The notes beneath the pieces were generated by a model. That model had not been told where the DNA came from. It saw only the letters and a program-made list of their open reading frames with translations, and made no database searches. From the NCBI GenBank assembly GCA_003868215.1, contig QWDQ01000048.1, positions 124,001 through 188,000 on the forward strand: a DNA stretch of 64,000 bases, given 5' to 3'. Shown here piece after piece: positions 56,131-64,000 of the stretch. Both the position numbers and the translations under genes were made by a program. This DNA comes from Pseudophaeomoniella oleicola. Its lineage: Eukaryota; Ascomycota; Eurotiomycetes; Phaeomoniellales; Phaeomoniellaceae. Each line of letters opens with the position of its first letter. Position 1 is the first letter of the stretch.

Positions 56131-56757
56131 GTTTGCAGATTCACTGTGATGCGTGAGGGCGGCAGAATTCTACGCTCACAGGGATGAAATATTACTTGAT
56201 ATTAAAAACCCTCAGCGACTATACTCCCGTGTCTCCTACTGCCCTGACGATGCGAGGCAGGAGTGTTACTTCGACTGAGAGTCAGTTGGGGAATCCAAAT
56301 CGCCAAAAACGCGGGTCCTCGACGCGTTCCGCGAATAAGTTACTGGAACTGTACGTGCTTGGCACTCTACGGTTAGGATGTGGGGAATGAAGTTTGTGGG
56401 GAGTTCAGGTGTTAAGATAATTGTTTGGACAAGACATATGACGCTGGTTGGGTGCAATCGATTCCCTGGATATGGACACGCCCCTTCAGTGTGGACTGTT
56501 CCGGGAACAATCTTCAGTCAACAACCACCATCCCAAGAATCGACACCGTATGATGCATGGTCATCTGCTAAACCTATCACTTCACCCCGGCTTAGCTCGG
56601 CTTGACTACAGGGGTTACTAATACTTACCTTGCGCAAATCGCTCTTTTCCAACTTATTTCTATCAATCTTCGACGACAGTCTGTCCTGTAAGGGGCAGGA
56701 AGAACTTCACTTATCTGCTTCAGGATACCTGGTTACACATAATACATCTGTCTCGAA
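56131..56757. promoter_or_regulatory. Divergent promoter, SMC1 and GPC1
   Basis: About 630 bases between the divergent start codons of SMC1 and the acyltransferase. No gene. Both genes probably share it; the sequence TGACGATGCGAGG and ACGCGTTCCGCG near 56245-56335 are GC-rich. ACGCGT (56319-56324) is the core of the MCB box known from G1/S genes such as cohesin subunits in yeasts; a single copy is weak evidence. Confidence 0.45.
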
Positions 56758-58373
56758 ATGTCGTCCGACTTCTCATCAAACAGAGCACCCTCCCTGCCAA
56801 GAGCATCCTCCCAGCCGAGTACTCTGAACGAGGCGGTGGCTGCCGAGCTCGATCATGCTGCCCCCGTTTCAAGTAGCTCATCCGAGAACTTGTTGGACGA
56901 CGGTCCATTGACACCGGCGCTGTCAGCGTCACCACCAAGTCCAAACCTTTCTCGTCCCGCTTCGTTCTCGGGAAATAGTAGTTATCACGAAGACTGGGAC
57001 GCTTTTCCCCCTCTAGAGAAGCTTACGGTTTTCGATTTTCTCGATAATATCGCATTGCCGCAACGAATAGAGAAATGGCAGCAGTCTATATCGGCGCAGA
57101 CGGAGAGGATGTTGAAACAGCGGCAAAAACTAAGAGCGCAGGGCACCAAGACTAAGGAACGAGCCATGGCAGAATGGAAGAAGCGGGCGCCAACAGCAGA
57201 TGAGCAAATCGAAAAATATAGGGCCAGGATTACTCGGTTGACCAAGCGCTTCAGCGAGGCTACCACAGTCACCGTCAGAGAAAAGGCTTCATTCATAGCA
57301 GGTGTGCTGAATGTATTCATATCCGGCTACCTCATTGGTGCATATCCAGAACATTTCTACCTCTGGTTCACCGCTCAGCTGTGTTATTTCATGCCGATCC
57401 GATATTTTACCTACCACAAGAAAGGGTATCACTATTTTCTGGCCGATCTGTGTTACTTCGTCAACTTCCTCTGTGTACTCTCACTCTGGGTTGCACCGAA
57501 GTCTAAGCGACTATTTATCAGCACATATTGTCTCGCATACGGTAATAATGCCGTTGCGATCGCTATGTGGAGGAATTCCATGGTTTTCCACAGCCTGGAT
57601 AAGGTCACAAGGTCAGCTACGCGTAATCTTGGGTGCTACTTGTGCTGACTTTTCACAGTCTTTTTGTTCACATAATGCCGCCTGTGACACTCCATTGTCT
57701 GGTGCACCTCACCTCAGAGTCTATCCTTCAGGAGCGTTTCCCGGCTATTCACAGTATCAAGTTCAGTCCAAAGGGATCTCCAGAACATTATTCTTTGTGG
57801 GCAATGATAGTGTGGGCAACCGTACCATATGCGGTGTGGCAGCTATCCTATCATTTCTTGATCACCGTGCGTCGCAGAGAGAAAATCAAAGCCGGTCGAC
57901 CGACTTCGTTCACCTGGCTGCGAAAGTCATACGCAAACACATGGATTGGTGATTTCGTGCTCAATCTGCCGGAATACTTGCAAGAGCCGGCATTTATGAT
58001 GATCCAGTACTCCTATGCTCTATTCACCATGATTCCATGTCCACTCTGGTTCTGGTATCGTTGGGCAAGTGCAGCGTTTCTATTCTCTGTTTTTTCGTGG
58101 AGCATTTATAACGGTGCAACCTTTTACATTGACATATTCTCGGGGCAGCGATTCCAAAGAGAGCTGGAGAGTCTGAAAAAGGAGGTTGCGAAATGGCAAG
58201 CGAACCCTGACGTCACCGCCAGCCCCTCTCTTTCAGCCGATAAGCGGACGACAGGAAAATCGGATGAGAATATTGACATGTTGCCTGCGTTGGATGGAGG
58301 TGCAGTTAGTGCATCGACTGGCTCCGATCGTGGTGTTGAGGAATCTGCAAGAGAGCGAAGAACCGGCGAGTGA
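56758..58373 (+). CDS. GPC1: Glycerophosphocholine acyltransferase (DUF2838)
   Basis: Two exons (56758-57611 and 57659-58373) with a 47-base intron (donor GTCAGC) give about 522 residues. A Ser/Pro-rich cytosolic N terminus precedes a basic coiled stretch (EKWQQSISAQTERMLKQRQK) and about eight membrane helices. DUF2838 marks are EHFYLWFTAQLCYFMPIRYF, YHKKGYHYFLADLCYFVNFL, YCLAYGNNAVAIAMWRNSMV and, after the intron, SLFVHIMPPVTLHCL. LPEYLQEPAFMMIQYSYALF follows. Yeast Gpc1 acylates glycerophosphocholine with acyl-CoA to lysophosphatidylcholine, recycling phosphatidylcholine head groups, and sits in the endoplasmic reticulum. The disordered tail is acidic and Ser-rich. Confidence 0.93.
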
Positions 58374-58859
58374 GCGCTTTTGACTCTGTTTTTTGAGCTA
58401 TTGCTTTTTTTTGTCCTGGTTTTGAAAGCGTCGGCATTCTTTTTAGATACCCTTGCCTGAAACTGTAATCCCTAAGACGAGAAGAAAATATCGCACTTAA
58501 CGTTATCGCCTCAGCGTGAGGTAGCGAAGACATGCCAGCCTGTTTCAAACCCACCATAAAACCCGGGATTTCCGCTCGTCATCCAGAGCAGCAACTTCTG
58601 ATCAATTCCGTTTCGGTGACTGGCTGAATAATACGAGTCAATAGAAAAAACCTCCTCTGGACGATGTGCCTTCGACTGACGACTTCTTGAACGCTACGGT
58701 CAAATGTACTAGTAAATGTTGGACAGTTTAGTCGCAATACTATGGCAGCGGAATCACCAAATCCTCCGCTACCTGGCCTGACAATGCAATGAGTCACGTC
58801 TGTACGCAAATCGTTATGTGTGCTTGTAGATTGCGAAACACAGGATTTGGTGTAAGCCG
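58374..58859. other. Spacer between GPC1 and arylamine N-acetyltransferase
   Basis: About 490 bases. No gene or notable repeat seen. Confidence 0.5.
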
Positions 58860-59882
58860 ATGGATGCGACAGCAGTAATGGCGTCAGCATATAGTCCAGA
58901 ACAGATCGATCGCTATCTCGAATACATCGACATCCCATCTCGGTACCGTCGTGCCGCAAATCCCTCTCTCGGTTTGGAATTCCTTTCTACCTTGCACAAA
59001 TACCACATCTGTCACTGTCCCTATGAGAACCTGAGCCTGCATTACTCTCCTAGCCATGCCATCTCCCTCGATCCTCAGCAGCTGTACGAAAAGATCGTCG
59101 GCAATGCACGTGGACGTGGAGGGTACTGCATGGAGAATTCCATCTTTTTCAATCATGTCCTCCGCGGATTAGGCTTTCGCGTGTACACGGCGGGCGCAAA
59201 GATACGGCACCGAGTTAATGGGAGCCCTCAGGGGGATTACATCGGCTGGGTCCACGTTGTCAACATCGTGATATTCGATGTGCAAACGCCGGACGGTACG
59301 GTTCGGGAAAAGCAGAAGTATGCGGTCGACGTGTCGTTTGGCGGAGATGGGCCTAGAAGTCCGCTGCCCATGATCCATGGGCATGTCGTGCAGAACATTG
59401 GTACCCAACAGATACGCCTTGTCCATGACTTCATTCCATCTCAAGTGCACCGTAGCGAGGAGGATGGGGCCCAGAGAATGTGGATCTATCAGTACAGAAA
59501 TCAGTCGGACTCGCCTTGGAATTCATTCTACGCTTTCCCAGAGTTCGAGTTCACCCAGCAGGACTTCGAGATCATGAATTTCTACACCAGCCAGAGTGCG
59601 GAGAGTTTCCAGACGTTCGCCGTGTTGGTGGTGAAGTTCCTCAAAAAGCCACTAGAAGGGGATCAAGAGGGCAAGGAAGAGGTCTATGGGAAAGTCATGC
59701 TCGTCAATGGAGATGTCAAAATCAATCGTGGAGGGCGCACGGAATTGATTAAGACGTGCAGAACTGAAGCGGGGAGGGTGGCAGCTCTAGAGGAATATTT
59801 TGGCATTACTCTCACTCCTGAAGAGATTGAGAGCATCAAGGGACGGGTCAGCGATCTTGGGAAGACAGAGCTCAGTGCTTGA
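58860..59882 (+). CDS. Arylamine N-acetyltransferase
   Basis: Single exon, 340 residues. The NAT catalytic triad is complete: Cys90 in RGRGGYCMEN, His132 in GWVHVVN and Asp157 in KYAVDVSFGG. The family's CPYENLSLHY stretch near residue 53 is also present. NATs move an acetyl group, in some fungi a malonyl group, from coenzyme A to aromatic amines. In Fusarium a homologue malonylates an aminophenol made from plant benzoxazolinones. Length exceeds bacterial NATs (about 280), as fungal ones do, through inserts such as the one around VKFLKKPLEGDQEGKEE. Donor preference cannot be read from sequence. No known detoxification cluster is adjacent. Confidence 0.93.
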   Translation: MDATAVMASAYSPEQIDRYLEYIDIPSRYRRAANPSLGLEFLSTLHKYHICHCPYENLSLHYSPSHAISLDPQQLYEKIVGNARGRGGYCMENSIFFNHVLRGLGFRVYTAGAKIRHRVNGSPQGDYIGWVHVVNIVIFDVQTPDGTVREKQKYAVDVSFGGDGPRSPLPMIHGHVVQNIGTQQIRLVHDFIPSQVHRSEEDGAQRMWIYQYRNQSDSPWNSFYAFPEFEFTQQDFEIMNFYTSQSAESFQTFAVLVVKFLKKPLEGDQEGKEEVYGKVMLVNGDVKINRGGRTELIKTCRTEAGRVAALEEYFGITLTPEEIESIKGRVSDLGKTELSA

Positions 59883-60261
59883 TGTAGCTAAGGAGATTTC
59901 CTTCTATATGAGATGAGCACATAAACCAACTCGAGGCTATGGCAAAGTACGCAGTGCCCAAGGAATGGATGGCCTGCGGTATATATTCCTATGCCACGTA
60001 AAATGAAGTACACGGGCCAAAACAGGGTCAATTAAAACAAGTGCAGAAACAGAATGTGCAAGCAATCAGAACTCTCATCGGTTAGATCGCATCTTTCAAG
60101 CGACCCTTTTCCGTAAAGCCCATCGTTTTTTTATCATCCATCATGTCGTCTCATCATTGGTTCATGAAGGCTGAGTGCTGGTCGTTCCGGGAAAACTAAA
60201 TCTTCCAGCATCTCCTATCCGATCTAAGCCGATGATGTACCAAGGCACATCAACTCGTGGT
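59883..60261. other. Convergent 3' spacer
   Basis: About 380 bases with no gene or notable repeat. Confidence 0.5.
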
Positions 60262-60543
60262 TCACTTGGGTCCTGACTCGGATCTCTTGCCTTGCAGTGG
60301 GTCTCCAATCTTGTTGGTGGTTCCGGAGACACCATTTCCAGTGCCTTGAGCAGTGTCTTTGATGCCAGAAGAAGCATCTGTTACAGTCTTTCCCACGCCT
60401 TCACCCAAGGTCCCCACTGTAGAGCCAACGGTAGAGAGCACGTTGCCGCCGATACCTCCGGCTGTCTTTACGGTCCCTCCAACTGCACTCCCGATACCAC
60501 CCAACAAAGAGCCACTCTTTTGTTGTTCGGTGCTGTCTGACAT
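60262..60543 (-). CDS. Small Gly/Ser/Thr-rich protein of unknown function
   Basis: Single exon, 93 residues from an ATG to a TGA. Composition is extreme: Gly, Ser, Thr and Val dominate, with loose repeats such as GGIGSAVGGTVKTAGGIGGN, VLSTVGSTVGTLGEGVGKTV and GTGNGVSGTT. There is no Cys, Trp, Tyr or Phe and no signal peptide. It resembles hydrophilic LEA-like or stress-linked fungal proteins in composition only. The bias supports a real coding region, though a chance open frame is not ruled out. The reverse strand is also open here, which lowers confidence. Confidence 0.6.
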   Translation of the reverse strand: MSDSTEQQKSGSLLGGIGSAVGGTVKTAGGIGGNVLSTVGSTVGTLGEGVGKTVTDASSGIKDTAQGTGNGVSGTTNKIGDPLQGKRSESGPK

Positions 60544-61934
60544 TGTGGCGTCTGTGGTTGAGTGAATCTGACGAGGTTTGAGTGAGTTTGTTGATATCTT
60601 CGAAGTCCTACAGTAGCTAGCCGATATTAGCCTTGATTCCCAGCTTGCCAGGCTACTCTTGTCCTTTCAATTGCCTTTCCGAAGAACTTACTTTGAGGGA
60701 TCTGTTTCGATGAGTTTTTGGATGAGTACCTAGGTATGAAAATGAGAAGCTGCGTCAGAAACAGTCACATTGTATTCTGTTCTTGTACTTGGAATCTGAC
60801 CTTGGAGTTGAATTGACGTCAGCGGGGATGGCAGCTCAGCAAGGAACGAAAAAGTTGCTGACTTAGCATGACTTGCTGACTTAGCATTTTGCAGTGTTGC
60901 AATTGCTTGGCTGCTTGAACGTGTGAACGACTTTCCCCTGTCCATTCTTCTGATATATCGTGATACCCCTTGTTTTCTTTACCCCACGACCACACAATTC
61001 CATCACTCCCTCATCCTTGGTTGAGTACAGTCAATGGTCGGTATTGCTCAAATTCATCTAGAGAAGAAGGAAAAGCGTTGGATTCCTACTCTTCGAACCC
61101 ATTAAATATTGAAAATTTACTTCTGCACAGGCGTAATTTTCTCGCGTGGGCTGGGCACAGAGGGTCCTGGTTGCACCTTTTGTCCGAGTCATTTCCAGGA
61201 GATAGAGTCGATCTATGAATCTGTCGCGTCTCGGTTGAATTCAAGCTGCATGCTTGCACTTCTTTGGGGTGGAGAGAGTCACGGAGGAAGTTGCGGGTTC
61301 GGACGCCAAGGCGCTCATCTAAACGACACCAGAGAAGCCCTGCGTAAGCAGGTGTTTTGGTAGAAGTCAATCAACGGAGACCTGTATCGACTCTTCTTTG
61401 GTGGTGTCTGTCTCGTAGGAGACCCAGAGAAGCAGGCTCAGAGCTCGTATTATTGTCGAGGTTGGAAAAACTTACCAAAGTGTATCGACAGTCACATCTC
61501 GCAGACCGAGGCCGTGAGATTGCTGTGTAGTGAAGCTATCAGCTTCCGCTCAAGTCGGCAAGACACCTGCGAGGAAACCATTGGCCAGATGGAAACACCG
61601 AAAGTGTTTACGTTGATGGGGTACTAGAATCCACGATTCATGGAGAAGCGTCAGACGTAGAGCATTATTGTAAACGCTGATAGAAGACGACCAGGCTCAG
61701 GAAGCCGTTCATCGTCGACTTAGGACCCGAGACTTTTTATCCAAAGGTGAGATCTCCCGCATTATCCCACAATGCCTGCGTTGCATCACGAACCTTCCTC
61801 GGCGTACACATCTCATACAATTCTTTCACTTCTTCCTCTCGTCTTCCCCAACATTCCCTCCTTCATATCACCATCAATCTTTCCATCCTGTTCTTGCCAT
61901 ATCCCTCAACCACTCGCACCTCTTGTACTCAGCC
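60544..61934. other. Divergent spacer before the STE20-family kinase
   Basis: About 1.39 kb between divergent starts. It holds a direct repeat of TTGCTGACTTAGCATG / TTGCTGACTTAGCATT near 60853-60888. No supported gene; open frames at 61086-61370 lack recognisable content. Confidence 0.5.
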
Positions 61935-64000
61935 ATGGTGCCCAGAAAATCTGAGAAGAGCTCTGGCTCTCGCAGGAACCTTTTCTCCAGTCGGTGCTGT
62001 TACTTGGTGAAGCCCTCTCTTTCCTGACTGAAGCTGACCTTATCCGTGTACAGACATCGTCCAGAACCTCAGGCACAGGCATCGGAGCCAGCGACCCCAC
62101 CTGCACCTTCGACTGAACAATTACCACCTATTCGTTCTGTATCTCCGCTTCGGGCGTCGGTAATATTTGGCGTTGCGGGCAACGTTTCTCACCCAGAAAG
62201 CACGCAGGCTGGGCCAGTTTTACCTGTGAGACGTGAACTGACTCTCCTTGAGCGAAGGCTTGGATCATCATTTTCAAGATCTATCCGACTAGAGCCTCCT
62301 CCTCGCTCTCCACTCAGACTTCGTAATAGTCCTCTCGCCCATCAGACTACTCATCCAAGAGAAGTTGTAAGCCCTATACCGACTGTTCCTGGTGGGACAA
62401 GTAGCTCAGCACAGCAATCTCTTGCGGTAGAGAGCAGTCGCGTTCCCCTTGAGTACACTTCGTCGAACAGAGGTACAGCTGAAGGTGAAGGTCGACCATC
62501 GGTAGAGACCAACAGGATCGCTGGTAGTTCTGTTGAACCTGGAAATCAACCAGTTGGGAACCATCGCACATCTGTTGGGGCAGGCGGTCCGGACGCAAGG
62601 GGGCTCGTATCTGATCGCTCGAATTCTGCTCACGCTCCTATCCCACGAACGTGTTCGGTAACGTCTCCTGTCGCGTTAGCTGAAGGCAGCGTCCAAGGAA
62701 GACAGCATCCAAGCTCCGGTGCAAAGTCTGAAGCAGAGAAAGCTGTTCCCAGAGGTATAGTTGCTCAGAGGACATTACACTTCGAATTAGCAGACACCCT
62801 CGAGAGGCTTGAATCTCCAAGCACACCGAAGACTGGTATCTTCCCCCCTTTCGCAGACTTCTCCGACTCCAGTCGTAGCTATTCGAGCGCAGTAAGGTAC
62901 CGGTTAGCAAACCCAGGGCCACTATTTCAGGTGTCAGGTGGCTACCGAGATCAATATTCTGAGCCAGGCACTCCAACTCCAGCCACACAGCAGTCGTTTG
63001 AAAATCCAGACACCAATCCTGCACTCGTAGCTGGTGAACAGAGTCCTGCAGAACACGAAGGGAGGACATTACCAGAGATTATCTTCGAAAGTCTTCGTGG
63101 AGAAAGCTCTGACGGTGAGGAATTCGACAGACCTGCGGATCTGAAGGATCCTCCATCTGCTCCAGGTGTGTACTCTCAGATAGCCGCAAAATCCCGATAC
63201 AACGAGGCTTACTGGTCAAAGAAACGAAAGCCAATCCCAATGGCGTTTCTAAATCCTAATTCGAACCTCTCGATGACAGAACATCGGCGTGAGGCAATAC
63301 ACTTAGCGAAGCAACAAGAAGCAAATGTGAAGGCGAAATGTGCTCGCAACAACGTTGATTTTCCGCCGTACACATTTGAAGAACTGGTTGGGAAAGGAAG
63401 CTTCGGAAGAGTGTACAGATGGTAAGTGTCGATCATCCTATGAGAATACCTTAAGTAACCGTGCCGTTCACAGTCGTCAGGTAGAGACGAAGAAAGTCGT
63501 GGCTATCAAAGTCATAGATATTGACGATGCGGATTTCGCAGCTGTTGGTGTTGAAGCGGAGGAGCAGATCAAAGACTTTAACAAAGAGGTTCGCATTTTA
63601 AAGGACCTGAAGGAATCCGGGGTACCCAATCTGAATACGATCATTGAAGCAAGAAGTGTACATTCTCAGCTCTGGATGGTTTGCGAGCATGTACAGGGAG
63701 GGAGTGTGAAGACACTGATGCGTGCCACACATGACAAACTTCAGGAAAAGTACATCATTCCTGTTGCTCGCGAGGTCGCCAAAGCCCTTGCTGGTCTTCA
63801 CAAAGCGGGCTTCATGCATAGAGATGTCAAAGCAGCGAACATTCTCGTTCATGAAGTAGGAGCCATTCAACTCTGTGACTTTGGCATAGCAACTCATATG
63901 ACACATCACACTGATAAACGAAAGACCTTCATCGGAACTTTACATTACATGGCACCAGAGATATTCGTCGATGATAACGACCGAGAGTATGATTTCAGCG
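61935..64000 (+). CDS. STE20/GCK-family protein kinase (cut by right edge)
   Basis: Exons read as 61935-61993, 62054-63421 and 63474 onward; the last runs off the window. The first intron (60 bases, donor GTGCTG) is inferred because it links an ATG (MVPRKSEKSSGSRRNLFSSR) to the open frame in phase; a later start is possible. Residues to about 450 are disordered and Ser/Pro-rich. The kinase domain begins EELVGKGSFGRVYRC (glycine loop), then VVAIKVIDI (catalytic Lys), MHRDVKAANIL (catalytic loop), CDFGIATH (Mg-binding loop) and GTLHYMAPEIF. The MAPE and DVKAAN forms mark the STE20/germinal-centre kinase group. The position of the kinase domain after a long N-terminal arm differs from Nak1- or Sid1-like members, in which it comes first. 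Substrates unknown. Confidence 0.85.

Overview
The window is nuclear DNA of a filamentous ascomycete (Pezizomycotina). The signs are compact genes with 47-110 base introns (GT...AG, with branch points such as GCTAAC or GCTAATC), 0.4-2.8 kb spacers rich in microsatellites, and a typical fungal gene set: the AspRS-DUF2156 fusion ErdS, a hybrid histidine kinase, a fungal CCCH/Smr protein, Gpc1, Tvp38 and MMT-type transporters. The recurring spacer words TACTACGTAGTA and TACGGAGTA remind me of Eurotiomycetes, but I cannot fix class or genus. I found 23 genes that look intact within the window (two run off its ends) and one pseudogene. Intron positions were read by eye from splice signals and the restored protein frame.

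Layout. 0-5 kb: the start of a secreted-protein gene (minus, cut by the left edge), divergent from a secreted GH29 alpha-L-fucosidase. 5-11 kb: a CCCH zinc-finger/Smr protein, a Tvp38-type Golgi membrane protein, and a small secreted protein built on six DGSGNP peptides with Lys-Arg sites. 13-20 kb: a decayed Gre2-like reductase pseudogene, xylulokinase and a mitochondrial CDF metal transporter. 20-25 kb: a sirtuin, S-formylglutathione hydrolase and a Ser/Thr-rich secreted protein. 25-32 kb: an HSL-type alpha/beta hydrolase divergent from ErdS, the sterol-aspartylating enzyme. 32-45 kb: a ZIP zinc transporter, an SDR-fold protein without the usual catalytic Tyr, an eight-exon hybrid histidine kinase and aspartyl aminopeptidase. 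46-56 kb: a Cdh1-type APC/C activator, the pyruvate dehydrogenase E3-binding protein, a two-helix mitochondrial membrane protein and cohesin SMC1. 56-64 kb: glycerophosphocholine acyltransferase Gpc1, arylamine N-acetyltransferase, a tiny Gly/Ser/Thr-rich protein and a STE20-family kinase cut by the right edge.

Most of the window is housekeeping. Two places look like small systems. One is the ErdS/hydrolase pair, whose divergent arrangement suggests that the hydrolase is ErdH, the enzyme that removes aspartate from ergosteryl-aspartate. The other is the DGSGNP repeat protein. It has a signal peptide, a roughly 58-residue higher-order repeat, four Lys-Arg sites and a hexapeptide kept by synonymous codons, so it looks like a Kex2-processed secreted peptide precursor of a kind I do not recognise. 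I saw no tRNA or rRNA genes, CRISPR arrays or clear transposons.
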